From contig NZ_JYLF01000007.1 in NCBI RefSeq assembly GCF_001043055.1, positions 1 through 64,000 of the forward strand: a stretch of DNA of 64,000 nt, read 5' to 3'. The DNA is from Pseudomonas weihenstephanensis. Its GTDB lineage: Bacteria; Pseudomonadota; Gammaproteobacteria; Pseudomonadales; Pseudomonadaceae. The notes beneath the pieces were generated by a model. That model was given only the letters and a program-made list of their open reading frames with translations. It was not told the origin of the DNA and did not search any database. Made by a program: the position numbers and the translations under genes. Below are positions 18,360-27,303 of the stretch, piece after piece (positions within the stretch are counted from its first letter, which is position 1; each line of letters starts with the position of its first letter).

Positions 18360-18946
18360 GGGGCCTTTATCTGCGGGGCGTGAAGTGTTGGGGCACGCTG
18401 GCTCAGCCAATAGTCATGCAAGGCGCTCACCGCCGGAGCCAGTTCAGCGACCTGTTGTTGGTGAGAGGCGACGTCCAGATCGGCCGGCAGTTCAAAGTTG
18501 TCTTGTTCGGCGCAGTCAGAAATGGCGCCCAGTAATTCTGCCTGCGGGGTAGGCAGAGGCGGCCAGTTGGCAACCTGCACCCCGCGCAAGTAGCCGAAAC
18601 ACCACTCTTCGGCCAGGGTCACGGTGTGGCCCTGGTGTTCGGTCTGCTCGCAACGCGGCACAAACGCGTGCGGCTCTTCAGCCAGTTGGCGTGCCAGCGT
18701 GTTGATGTGGCGCACGCACAGGTCGAAGAACTGGCGGGCTTCTTCGGGGCTTTCCCAGTCAGGATGCTGCCCGCCCCAGATCGCCGGGAACCACGCCTCG
18801 ATCTCTACGTGTTTGGGCCCTGAAACCAGAGCCGTGAAATAGCCGTCGAGCTCACTGGGATTGAGGACGCTATGGTCGTTGCCGTGTTTGAGCAGCGTGT
18901 CTTCGATAAGCGTGAAGTCGGCAGCGTTCAAGGGTTGAACTTGCAT
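18356..18946 (-). CDS. UPF0149/YecA-family protein
   Basis: 196 residues. The family pattern is LDGYFTALVSGP near residue 35, LAEEWCFGYLRGVQVANW near 115 and a helical all-alpha layout. YecA/YgfB relatives are small helical proteins, some with a C-terminal SEC-C metal motif, which is absent here. The ATG at 18946 removes an implausible 60-residue basic extension. It is the first gene of a coupled pair with the acetyltransferase-like gene. Confidence 0.8.
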   Translation of the reverse strand: MQVQPLNAADFTLIEDTLLKHGNDHSVLNPSELDGYFTALVSGPKHVEIEAWFPAIWGGQHPDWESPEEARQFFDLCVRHINTLARQLAEEPHAFVPRCEQTEHQGHTVTLAEEWCFGYLRGVQVANWPPLPTPQAELLGAISDCAEQDNFELPADLDVASHQQQVAELAPAVSALHDYWLSQRAPTLHAPQIKAP

Positions 18947-19043
18947 GGACGGTTTCCTGTGCCGGGCGCGGTGGGTTGCGCTTTGAAAGGGCGCGCAGGA
19001 TGGCGCTTGAGGCAGCGTTAATCCAGTGCGCGTGCCGAATGGC

Positions 19044-19376
19044 TCAGTCGACTTTAACGATCGAGACCAATTCGTAATATTTGAACCTGGCTTTGGCCAA
19101 GGCTTTTTTGGCTTCCTGCTCAGCATCGAAACGGCTCAGGGATTTCGAGTCGTGAATGAACTGGGTCACTTCGCCATCGTATTCTTTGCTCACGTTCATC
19201 GTGACGCGCAATACCGGACCTCTGCGTTTTACAGGCGCGCGCTCAGCAGCCTTGACGGGCTGAGGGGCGATTTCAGGCAATTGGGGTTCAGGCTTGGATG
19301 CAGGGGTAGCAGGGGGTGTGGGTGTATCAAGGCCGAGTGCTCTGCGCATTTCGTCCTCGGTGAATCCGGTGCTCAT
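19044..19376 (-). CDS. Conserved hypothetical protein
   Basis: 110 residues. The N-terminus (FTEDEMRRALGL) is followed by a P/A-rich linker (about 18-45) and a compact C-terminal domain with VLRVTMNVSKEYDGEVTQFIHDS and AEQEAKKALAKARFKYYELVSI. The final helix-strand could be a small nucleic-acid or protein binding fold, but I recognise no family. It is monocistronic, upstream of the UPF0149 gene on the same strand with about 100 bp between them. Confidence 0.65.
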   Translation of the reverse strand: MSTGFTEDEMRRALGLDTPTPPATPASKPEPQLPEIAPQPVKAAERAPVKRRGPVLRVTMNVSKEYDGEVTQFIHDSKSLSRFDAEQEAKKALAKARFKYYELVSIVKVD

Positions 19377-19495
19377 GGGATGACTCTATTAATGTGAAAG
19401 ACGGGCTTATATTTCAGCGTTGACACATAGGCAAGTTAAATCTTCCAGCACAGGGCAAATAACGGTTTTTTTGTGAATGAGTATCGAATAGCGAT

Positions 19496-19909
19496 TTAGG
19501 TGTCGCGCAGCAAGTCGTGGTCATCGAGCAGTCTATAAGCAATCTCAGGACGTCTTTCCAGGGCACGACGGATGGCCGCGGGGATTGTTTGACGGGTTTT
19601 TCGGCACAGCCCGGGTTGATCGGCCAGCCGTATGGCGATGCCGCGCATGGTCCTCACCTCATTAAAGCCGGGTTCCAGGGTCAGCATAATCCCCAGCTGT
19701 TCTTGTAGACGGCGGCGTAAGTGTTCGAGTTCATCCAGGCTTTGCACATTTTCCAGACGCTCCAACAACTCTTTTTCAGCCTGACGGTTGAGCTTGAGAA
19801 TGCGCAGGTCTGCGCCAACTTCGGCCAGCAACTGTTCGCGCTCGCAGATGCAAACACCCGGTGGGCAAGGTTGGCGGATGGCTAAAGGTGGAGTCATGCC
19901 ATTGAGCAT
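19496..19909 (-). CDS. Conserved hypothetical protein with N-terminal cysteine cluster
   Basis: 137 residues (an alternative ATG four codons in at 19897 is equally plausible). The N-terminus carries a CPPGVCIC cluster, possibly metal binding, followed by a long amphipathic helical region (LNRQAEKELLERLENVQ, then LEHLRRRLQEQLGI) likely to form a coiled coil, and an Arg-rich helical C-terminus. No family recognised. Confidence 0.6.
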   Translation of the reverse strand: MLNGMTPPLAIRQPCPPGVCICEREQLLAEVGADLRILKLNRQAEKELLERLENVQSLDELEHLRRRLQEQLGIMLTLEPGFNEVRTMRGIAIRLADQPGLCRKTRQTIPAAIRRALERRPEIAYRLLDDHDLLRDT

Positions 19910-19973
19910 AGCCAGATTGAGGTGCTTTGCCGAGCGCCTGATTACGCGGCAGCAGTGGCCTGCGGGTCATGGC

Positions 19974-20939
19974 TCAGGCATCGAAACCTTCACTCAAAAT
20001 CCCTGCATACAACTGCCGATCGATATTGGCACCGCTCAAAATGACAGCCACGCGCCGACCTTGTTGCTGCGACTGTTCTTTGATCAAGCCCGCCAGCGCG
20101 GCTGCTCCGGCGCCTTCTGCCGTGTTGTGGGTGGTTTGATGACAGACGCGTATCGCCTGCGCAATCTCGCGGTCAGACACCCGGATGATTCGCGCTGCGC
20201 CGCGAGCAATGATCGCCAACGCTTCAGGCAATGGCTGACGGCAGGCCAGGCCGTCGGCGAACGTGTGGGCGGTGTCGGTACACACCACCTGACCTTGCTC
20301 GACACTTTGCGCAAATGCATCGGCATGCTGGGACACCACGCCCACTATTTCGGTGTTTAGCCCCAGCAGATCGCGGGTCTGGATCAGCCCGCAAATGCCC
20401 GATCCCATGCCGATGGGCACATACACGGTGTGCAAGTCAGCCACGGCTTCAAACAGTTCCAGCGCATAGGTGGCGACACCGCGAATCAAGTCAGGGTGAA
20501 ACGCCGGTACCAGATGAAGCAGATGGCGCTCAGCCAGTGCCGCGGCTTCGGCGCGGGCTTCGTCAAAGTCCTTGCCGAATTCGATCACGTTGGCCCCCAA
20601 GGCCCGCATGGCGGCGTTCTTCTCCCGCGAATTACCGTCAGGCACCACGATGCTGATGGTCAGGCCCATGTGCCGCGCCGCCAGTGCCAGGCTTTGCCCG
20701 TGATTGCCGCGTGTAGCCGTCACCAGGCCGGTCGTGGCGGGTTCGCGCGCCAGTAAACCCTGCACATACAGCAACCCGCCGCGCACTTTGAAAGCGCCGG
20801 TCGGGGTGTGATTTTCGTGTTTGACCCACACCGTTAAGCCCAACTGCTCAGCCAATAACGGCCAGGCCAGTTGTGGGGTGGGGGCAATGCTTTGGTGAAC
20901 GGTATGCGCAGCGAGGCGAAGAGCATTCAAATCAAACAT
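19974..20939 (-). CDS. Threonine dehydratase-like PLP enzyme (fold type II)
   Basis: 321 residues of the serine/threonine ammonia-lyase family, which deaminates threonine or serine to 2-oxo acids. The PLP lysine lies in HENHTPTGAFKVRGG (K near residue 51), and the phosphate-binding GMGSGICG loop is near residue 180. There is no C-terminal ACT domain, which fits a catabolic (unregulated) or racemase-type enzyme rather than biosynthetic IlvA. I prefer the ATG at 20939 over a GTG three codons upstream. It is divergent from a MocR-type regulator, which may control it. A threo-3-hydroxyaspartate ammonia-lyase activity is possible. Confidence 0.85.
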   Translation of the reverse strand: MFDLNALRLAAHTVHQSIAPTPQLAWPLLAEQLGLTVWVKHENHTPTGAFKVRGGLLYVQGLLAREPATTGLVTATRGNHGQSLALAARHMGLTISIVVPDGNSREKNAAMRALGANVIEFGKDFDEARAEAAALAERHLLHLVPAFHPDLIRGVATYALELFEAVADLHTVYVPIGMGSGICGLIQTRDLLGLNTEIVGVVSQHADAFAQSVEQGQVVCTDTAHTFADGLACRQPLPEALAIIARGAARIIRVSDREIAQAIRVCHQTTHNTAEGAGAAALAGLIKEQSQQQGRRVAVILSGANIDRQLYAGILSEGFDA

Positions 20940-21025
20940 GGCGGGCACCGTTATCGAAGATTTGACTCGATTCTAGGCACGAAGCATTGTATGGGCCGAT
21001 CCTTATATTGCATGGCCGACAATAA

Positions 21026-22372
21026 ATGTGGATGCCCACCCTGATTGACCCCCAGCAGCCGCGTTATCTGGCGTTGGTCGATGCAATGACCCAAGCCATT
21101 GCCACTGGCGAGTTAGCCGCCGGCGAGCGTTTGCCGCCGCAACGACGTTTGGCCTGGGCATTGGGCTGGAACCCCAGCACCACCCTGCAAGCCTATCGCG
21201 AAGCGGCGCGGCGTCATCTGGTGTCGGGTGAAGTGGGGCGCGGCACTTATGTACTGGCCGGCAGCAAAGAAGCCACGTTGTTCAAATTGCAGCATGCCGA
21301 CGCTCAGCCCGAGCGTCTGGACTTACGCACCAACGTGCCGGCGATCAATCACGCCAGCGAAGAGGATGCCCACGCGCTGTCATGGCTGCTCGAAACGGGT
21401 CAGGCCACGCGTTTACAAGGGTATTTGAGCGCTGACGATCTGTTGATGGCGCGAGCACAAGGTGCAGCGTGGCTCACCGCGCGCGGCCTGCAACTGCCCG
21501 TTGAGCACATCATGTTGTGTACCGGCGCGCAGCAGGGTCTGTTTACCGTGTTGCTGTCGCTGTGTCAGGCGGGCGAGCCGGTGTTGGTCGAAGCCTTTAC
21601 CGCGCCGGGAATAAAAGCGGCGTGTGCGCAATTGCGCTTGCCGATGCACGGCGTACTGCTTGATCAGCAAGGCATCGTCCCGGAGGACTTTGACCGCATG
21701 ATTCGCGCCACCGGAGCGCGCATTGCCGTACTCACGCCCACGCTGCAAAACCCCACCTCCGCGGTGATGAGTGTTGAACGCAAACAGGCGATTGCCCGGA
21801 TTGCCCTGCATCACGGGGTCACGGTGATTGAAGATGACGTGTACGGTGCGCTGACCCACAGCCCGCCGCTGTGCCACTACTTGGCGCAACAGGGTGTATT
21901 GATTAGCAGCTTGTCCAAGACCGTTGGCGCGGGTTTGCGCTTGGGCTGGATCGCGGCCAGCCCCGATCTGCTTGCACGCATTGATCCTCACGCTCAATCG
22001 GCGCACTGGGGGCTTTCGTCCATCAATCTGGCGATTGGTTGTCACTGGATCAGCCAAGGCATCGCGCAACAGCGCGTCGCGTGGCAAACCGGCGAAGTCA
22101 CGCGGCGTTGGCGGTTAGCCAAAAAACTGTTGGGCCCGATGATGGAACAAACCCACAGCCCATCGCCGCACATCTGGCTCCAGCTGGCAGACGGTGACAC
22201 ACCGCTGGTGCACACGTGGCGTGCGGCAGGTATAGAGGGGGTGCCCGCGCAAGTGTTTGCGGTTAAATCCACCACCGCCAATGCCGTGCGCATCAGCTTG
22301 ACGGCAGCCCCCAATGCCCAAAGCCTGAGTGTGGCGCTGCATCGCGTGGCTGCACGCTTGAGTCACCGCTGA
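21026..22372 (+). CDS. MocR-type transcriptional regulator (GntR HTH plus aminotransferase domain)
   Basis: 448 residues. Residues about 10-80 are a GntR winged helix (LPPQRRLAWALGWNPSTTLQAYREA), and the rest is a class I aminotransferase-like PLP domain with the lysine in LISSLSKTVGAGLRLGW and ENPTSAV-type motifs (LQNPTSAV). MocR proteins bind DNA and use PLP or an amino acid adduct as effector; many control a divergent amino acid or vitamin B6 gene. The start is 86 bp from the divergent threonine dehydratase start, so that gene is the likely target (inference). Confidence 0.92.
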   Translation: MWMPTLIDPQQPRYLALVDAMTQAIATGELAAGERLPPQRRLAWALGWNPSTTLQAYREAARRHLVSGEVGRGTYVLAGSKEATLFKLQHADAQPERLDLRTNVPAINHASEEDAHALSWLLETGQATRLQGYLSADDLLMARAQGAAWLTARGLQLPVEHIMLCTGAQQGLFTVLLSLCQAGEPVLVEAFTAPGIKAACAQLRLPMHGVLLDQQGIVPEDFDRMIRATGARIAVLTPTLQNPTSAVMSVERKQAIARIALHHGVTVIEDDVYGALTHSPPLCHYLAQQGVLISSLSKTVGAGLRLGWIAASPDLLARIDPHAQSAHWGLSSINLAIGCHWISQGIAQQRVAWQTGEVTRRWRLAKKLLGPMMEQTHSPSPHIWLQLADGDTPLVHTWRAAGIEGVPAQVFAVKSTTANAVRISLTAAPNAQSLSVALHRVAARLSHR

Positions 22373-22527
22373 ACAGCAGGGCACGCAGCGGTCGAACACC
22401 CTGTGATCTGGCGCATCTGGCACAACGCGGTCATCGGGTTTACGATCGCTTCGCAATCGAACCTTACCTTCGGCAACGGCTACGCAAGCCGTTGTCACCT
22501 TTGCAATTGATCCGTCACAAGGCCCTT

Positions 22528-22752
22528 ATGCGCAGAGAAATTGGTTACTGGCACCGTGAAGGTCGCGAGCTGTTTTATTACCTGGAATTCAAGCCCGACA
22601 CCGCTGAGTTTTACCTGACCTGCGAGCACACCCCCAGCACCGGCGAAGGCAGCGTGCGCTCGGTATTGCTCAGCGAGGCAAGAGGCGAGCGCTACTACGA
22701 AGATGCACTGCTGATCATCAAGGAAGAGTTGTTCAAGCAGTACACGTTGTGA
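22528..22752 (+). CDS. Small conserved hypothetical protein
   Basis: 74 residues from the ATG at 22528, which has an aagg site upstream; longer readings need a TTG start. It is acidic and mixed alpha/beta (REIGYWHREGRELFYYLEFK, then ALLIIKEELFKQ). It is convergent with the DUF1615 gene with a 6-bp gap. No family recognised. Confidence 0.55.
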   Translation: MRREIGYWHREGRELFYYLEFKPDTAEFYLTCEHTPSTGEGSVRSVLLSEARGERYYEDALLIIKEELFKQYTL

Positions 22753-22758
22753 CCAAGG

Positions 22759-23871
22759 CTATTTGAGGGGAGCGGCCGCGGCACGTGTCATACAGCGCTG
22801 GCGCCGTTCATCGACCCGTTTGGCAAACCAGGCGGTGGTCAGGTTGCGGGTGATTTTTGGGCTTTGCAGCGTAATGCCCGGCAGCACGGCGCGGGGCAGC
22901 GGGGTGCCTTGTTGGCGGTCCGCCAGCGCAAAGACCTGCCGGTACAGAGCGGTGTCATTGAACGCTAGGCTGTCGCCTTTCTCCAGTTGACGCCGAATCG
23001 CATTGTCATTGAGGCCCAGCTGTTTACCCAGCAGCCGTACGGCCCGCTCAGTCGATCCCACGGCGTAGGACCCCGGAATGGTCAGATCACCATCCAGCGC
23101 CAGCGGTAAACCTGAAACCTGGCTCACCGCAGCCTGAAAGGCCGCATTGCGACTGGCGTACCAGCCCGCATTAAAGTCAGCAAAGCGATACAGCGACTGG
23201 GTGTAATCGACGGGGTAACCCAGCAAATGGGCGATGCCGAAATACACACCGCCGCGCCGGGTGAACACTTCGTGACGAATCGACTGTGCCACCGGGTACG
23301 GGTATTCCTGCGCGTGTTGCTCGGCAAAGGCGATGCTCACTTGCATCGGTCCGCCTGTGTGCACCGGGTTGAGGCTGCCAAACAGCGTGCTGCCCAGCGG
23401 CACCATGCCAATGAAATCATCGAAAATGGCGCTTAACTGGCCTTCGGTACGGGCCGCATCCAGGCGCTGGTTGTAGGTTTTGCCTGTCGGTGAGGTGATG
23501 TTCAGCGCGCTGCGCACCAGAAATTCGGGAATGTGCAGTTTGCTGGCGCGGCGGTTGATTTCAGTGCGGGCGATTTTCGCCAGCCCCGGTACGGGCGGAT
23601 CGGCCTGAAACGTCGACTCCTGTTCGGTAACCGACAGTACCGAGCACAAGTTCTCGTCGGAAGGGGCCAGTGCTTGTGCAACAAAGGCGACCTGGATATC
23701 GGCTGCCCACCCCTGACGGTCCGGGACTGTAGACGGCATGAGTTGCACGACTCGCGCCCGCGTTTGTTCAGGCGTCAGGTGGGGGCCTGTCTGCGTGCTC
23801 TGGCTGCTACAGCCTGCAATTACAGCTAACGACATCAGTGACAAAAAATGCAGGCTAAATCGATTCACCAA
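22759..23871 (-). CDS. DUF1615 family lipoprotein
   Basis: 370 residues with a lipoprotein signal peptide ending IAGC (cysteine near residue 21). The body shows the DUF1615 pattern: LCSVLSVTEQESTF (resembling the glutamate region of lytic transglycosylases), GGPMQVSIAFAE and RRGGVYFGIAHLLGYPVDYTQ. A peptidoglycan-related role is suggested by this lysozyme-like layout but is not established. The start is TTG at 23871 or GTG at 23868, with agggag upstream serving either. Confidence 0.85.
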   Translation of the reverse strand: MVNRFSLHFLSLMSLAVIAGCSSQSTQTGPHLTPEQTRARVVQLMPSTVPDRQGWAADIQVAFVAQALAPSDENLCSVLSVTEQESTFQADPPVPGLAKIARTEINRRASKLHIPEFLVRSALNITSPTGKTYNQRLDAARTEGQLSAIFDDFIGMVPLGSTLFGSLNPVHTGGPMQVSIAFAEQHAQEYPYPVAQSIRHEVFTRRGGVYFGIAHLLGYPVDYTQSLYRFADFNAGWYASRNAAFQAAVSQVSGLPLALDGDLTIPGSYAVGSTERAVRLLGKQLGLNDNAIRRQLEKGDSLAFNDTALYRQVFALADRQQGTPLPRAVLPGITLQSPKITRNLTTAWFAKRVDERRQRCMTRAAAAPLK

Positions 23872-23911
23872 GCACTATCTCCCTAAAAGGCATAAAACCT
23901 GCTGCTGCGTG

Positions 23912-24253
23912 TCAGTCGTCGCGCGTCAGCACTTCGAGCAGTTCGATCTCAAAGGTCAGATCAGAGTTCGGTGTGATATGCGCGCCCATGCTTCTTTCAC
24001 CATAGGCCAAATGCGCAGGCACCTTCAGTGCACGCTTGCCGCCGACCTGCATGCCCATCAGTCCCAAGTCCCAGCCCTTGATTACGCGCCCCGTGCCGAT
24101 GACGCATTGGAAAGGCTTGCCGCGCGAGTGGGAGGAGTCAAACACCGTGCCGTCTGCGAGCCAGCCGGTGTAATGGGTGGTGATCAGTGCACCTTTAACC
24201 ACGGTTTTACCGTCGCCCACTGCGAGATCAGTGATGTGTAGTTCGTGGGTCAT
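23912..24253 (-). CDS. FKBP-type peptidyl-prolyl isomerase
   Basis: 113 residues, a single FKBP domain without signal peptide, so cytoplasmic. Key motifs are THYTGWLADGTVFDSSHSRGKPF, VIKGWDLGLMGM and KVPAHLAYGERSMG, with the isomerase pocket aromatics in place. It speeds cis-trans isomerisation before proline during folding. It is divergent from the siderophore receptor and has its own ATG. Confidence 0.93.
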   Translation of the reverse strand: MTHELHITDLAVGDGKTVVKGALITTHYTGWLADGTVFDSSHSRGKPFQCVIGTGRVIKGWDLGLMGMQVGGKRALKVPAHLAYGERSMGAHITPNSDLTFEIELLEVLTRDD

Positions 24254-24616
24254 GCTGTTTTCTCAAAAAGTGGGAAGGGTGTATTGCCGATGTCGTGAGG
24301 AAACGCAATCAATACACAAAATGTAACAACTTTGCAGTTCGTCTTCCTTAGCGTGAGCAGGAGGGCGTTTTCTCAGACTTGGCGTGCCCCAGCAACCTTT
24401 TTTATCGGGCAAAGGTGTGAATCGAGTGAGGGCTAGGGAACTTAATAATGAGTTGCATTGTCATTCGCGCTTTACTCTCAAATGAGACTGGTTATTATTA
24501 GTGCCCTGGCAGCGCCGGGAAAAGCTCATCTGCATTAGGCCCTTTTAGAGCCTCGCGCATGCGATTCCAGTCTTACGCCTGCTGAGCACACTCCATTGTT
24601 AAGGGATCAACTGGAC
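24254..24616. other. Divergent intergenic region, FKBP gene / pfeA-type receptor
   Basis: 363 bp with no gene. It holds both divergent promoters and a Fur-box-like site. A/T-rich tracts around 24440-24500 fit an iron-regulated promoter. Confidence 0.6.
24444..24462 (+). promoter_or_regulatory. Fur-box-like operator
   Basis: aataatgagttgcattgtc matches 13 of 19 positions of the Fur consensus GATAATGATAATCATTATC by hand alignment. It lies about 155 bp before the receptor start, as expected for iron repression of a siderophore receptor. Confidence 0.5.
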
Positions 24617-26875
24617 ATGTCGTCTCGATTCAAACGCAGTCAAATGTCACTCGCTTTTGTGGCCGCTCTGGCATCACCCACGTTACTCGCCGATGTGCTG
24701 GAACGTGATCGCGATGAGGTCCCGGTACAGGCGACTGATTTACCGGTCGATGGCACAAAGCAGGCGTTGGAGCTGGAAGAAACTCGCGTTCTGGGCACCG
24801 CCGCCCAAGAGCTCAAGCAAGCCCCTGGTGTGTCCATCATTACCGCCGAAGACATCAAGAAGCGTCCGCCCGCCAATGACCTCTCCGAGATCATGCGCCG
24901 TGAGCCGGGCGTCAACCTGACCGGCAACAGCACCAGTGGCAGCCGTGGCAACAATCGCCAGATTGATCTGCGGGGCATGGGCCCTGAAAACACCTTGATC
25001 CTGATTGACGGCAAACCGTCGTCGTCGCGCAACGCGGTGCGTTATGGCTGGAGCGGCGACCGCGACACCCGTGGTGAAACCAACTGGGTGCCTGCCGAAG
25101 AAGTCGAGCGCATCGAAATCTTGCGGGGTCCAGCTGCTGCACGCTACGGCTCGGGCGCGATGGGCGGGGTGGTCAACATCATCACCAAACGCCCTACCGA
25201 TAAGCTTAAAGGCTCGTTGACCGCCTACTACCTGGCCCCGGAAGACGACGCTGAAGGTATCAGCAAACGTACCAATTTCAACCTCAGCGGGCCGATCACG
25301 GACGATCTGGTGTTTCGCGTCTATGGCGGGATGAACAAAACCGACGCGGATGACGCGGCTATCAACACTGCCGAGCAGGCTTCGCGCGACAGTGTGGTTG
25401 CAGGCCGTGAAGGCGTGCGCAACAAAGACATCAATGGTTTGCTCAGCTGGCAGTTCACCCCCGAACAATCGCTGGATCTTGAAGCCAGTTACAGCCGTCA
25501 GGGCAACATCTTTGCCGGCGACACCATGCTCAACAGCGGCGGTGATTACGTAAACAGTTTGACCGGTAAAGAAACCAGCATCCTGCAACGCAGCACATTC
25601 TCGGCCACTCACAACGGCTCGTTTGACTGGGGATCGACCAAAGCCTCGTTAACCCATGACTTGACCCGTAATGCCCGTCTGAACGAAGGTCTGGCCGGGT
25701 ACGGTGAAGGCGCGCCGTCCGAGAGTGCGGGTAAGTTCGAGTCACGCTTGCGCAACACGCGCGCAACGGGCGAGGTCAACGTGCCGTTGAGCGTGTTGAC
25801 GGAGCAGGTGCTGACCGTAGGTGGCGAGTACTTGTATGAGTCATTGAATGATCCAGGTTCGTTGCGTCCTCAGAGCTGGGATCCGGGCAGCGATGGTACG
25901 CCAGGTATTGCGGGGCAGGACCGTACGCAAACCAAAACCACCGCCAACAGTTATGCATTTTATGTGGAAGACAACATTGAGGCCGGTGCCAAAACCATCA
26001 TCACCCCAGGTGTGCGTTTCGACCATCACAGCGAATTTGGTGGTAACTGGAGTCCGAGCCTCAATGCTTCGCATCAAATTACCGACGAGCTGAGCATTAA
26101 GGGCGGCATTGCGCGCGCGTACAAAACCCCGAACTTGTATCAGTCCAACCCCAACTACCTGTTGTACAGCCGCGGAGGCGGTTGCAGCTCGGTCGAAGTC
26201 AATATCGGCGGGTGTTACCTGGTGGGTAACCCGGACTTGAAACCTGAAATCAGTGTCAATAAAGAAATTGGCCTGGCCTTCGACAAAGGCACATGGCGTA
26301 CCAGCGGTACTTATTTCCGCAATGACTATCAGAACAAGATCAACGCCAGCAACGAAGCGGCTTACCGTTTGCCCAATGGTCGCCGTGTCTACCAATGGGA
26401 TAACAGTGGCAAAGCCATCGTTCAGGGGATCGAAGGCAACCTGTTCGTGAATCTGCGGGAGGACCTGGACTGGAACACCAACCTGACCTACATGATCGAG
26501 AGCAAAGACAAGGAAACCGGCGATCCGTTGAGTATCATTCCCAAGTACACGGTCAACACGACGCTGGACTGGTACGCCACCGAGAAGCTGTCGTTTCAGG
26601 TCAGCGGGACGTACTACGGCAAACAGGAAGCCCCTAAACGTAATAACCGCGCCAATGAAGAACTCAACAAATCAGTTCAACAACCGATCGACCCCTACGG
26701 TCTTGTGGGGTTGAGCGGGGGCTATGAGTTCAACAAAAATCTCAGCGTGCGATTGGGCATCAATAACCTGTTCGACAAACAGCTGTACCGCAAAGGCAAC
26801 TCGGATGAAGCGGGCGCCCAAACTTACAACGAGCCGGGTCGCGCTTACTTCGCATCGGTGACCACCTCGTTCTGA
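24617..26875 (+). CDS. pfeA: TonB-dependent catecholate siderophore receptor (PfeA/FepA type)
   Basis: 752 residues from the ATG at 24617, which starts directly before a signal peptide (cut near LLA). The plug (about 50-200) has LKQAPGVSIITAEDI, NNRQIDLRGMGPENTLILIDG and GPAAARYGSGAMGGVVNIITK, all hallmarks of the PfeA/FepA enterobactin-type group; the barrel ends ASVTTSF. It should import ferric enterobactin-like catecholates across the outer membrane with TonB energy. No pfeRS two-component pair adjoins it, unlike P. aeruginosa, but a Fur-like box lies upstream and a membrane reductase-like module follows. The exact siderophore is an inference. Confidence 0.88.
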   Translation: MSSRFKRSQMSLAFVAALASPTLLADVLERDRDEVPVQATDLPVDGTKQALELEETRVLGTAAQELKQAPGVSIITAEDIKKRPPANDLSEIMRREPGVNLTGNSTSGSRGNNRQIDLRGMGPENTLILIDGKPSSSRNAVRYGWSGDRDTRGETNWVPAEEVERIEILRGPAAARYGSGAMGGVVNIITKRPTDKLKGSLTAYYLAPEDDAEGISKRTNFNLSGPITDDLVFRVYGGMNKTDADDAAINTAEQASRDSVVAGREGVRNKDINGLLSWQFTPEQSLDLEASYSRQGNIFAGDTMLNSGGDYVNSLTGKETSILQRSTFSATHNGSFDWGSTKASLTHDLTRNARLNEGLAGYGEGAPSESAGKFESRLRNTRATGEVNVPLSVLTEQVLTVGGEYLYESLNDPGSLRPQSWDPGSDGTPGIAGQDRTQTKTTANSYAFYVEDNIEAGAKTIITPGVRFDHHSEFGGNWSPSLNASHQITDELSIKGGIARAYKTPNLYQSNPNYLLYSRGGGCSSVEVNIGGCYLVGNPDLKPEISVNKEIGLAFDKGTWRTSGTYFRNDYQNKINASNEAAYRLPNGRRVYQWDNSGKAIVQGIEGNLFVNLREDLDWNTNLTYMIESKDKETGDPLSIIPKYTVNTTLDWYATEKLSFQVSGTYYGKQEAPKRNNRANEELNKSVQQPIDPYGLVGLSGGYEFNKNLSVRLGINNLFDKQLYRKGNSDEAGAQTYNEPGRAYFASVTTSF

Positions 26876-26924
26876 TCATCCCAATCGCCTAACCACTGTG
26901 CTTGCGACAGTGCCGGCATTTAAA

Positions 26925-26954
26925 GGCGCGACACCTTTTTACGGGTGCCGCGCC
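26925..26954. terminator. Hairpin between receptor and DUF3649 gene
   Basis: ggcgcg...cgcgcc with an inner cacc/ggtg makes a stable stem with one mismatch, and a smaller cactgt/acagtg hairpin lies at 26894-26912. Neither has a T-run, so partial termination or mRNA processing within the operon is possible. Confidence 0.4.
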
Positions 26955-27012
26955 GTTGTCACATCTGGCACTGGCAAAACCGTGGCTGGCGCGCAATGAA
27001 GGATTTAACACG

Positions 27013-27303
27013 ATGAAACTCGCAACATCGGCCTGGGTACCCATTGTTTCTCGCACACTGGCAGCACTGGTGGGCGGTTATGTTTTTACCTATGCCTTTA
27101 CGGCGGCGTTGGCCCGGTTATTACCACTGGACAACGTGGACGCGTTGATCGTCGCCAGTCTGTTGTCATTCGTCATTTACACCTTCGCCATCCTCTGGGC
27201 CTTTGCTGCTAAACGGCAATGGTCGGCGTGGATGGGCGCGGTGCTTGCACTGCCGTTGGCGGCCATCGGGTTTTGGCCACAACTGCTGGAGCGCCTTGCA
27301 TGA
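27013..27303 (+). CDS. DUF3649 inner-membrane protein
   Basis: 96 residues from the ATG at 27013 (aagga site upstream), with three predicted membrane helices. DUF3649 proteins nearly always precede a PepSY-TM protein and a DUF3325 protein in iron-related operons. Its stop overlaps the next start (ATGA), so translation is coupled. Its role in the module is unknown. Confidence 0.82.
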   Translation: MKLATSAWVPIVSRTLAALVGGYVFTYAFTAALARLLPLDNVDALIVASLLSFVIYTFAILWAFAAKRQWSAWMGAVLALPLAAIGFWPQLLERLA

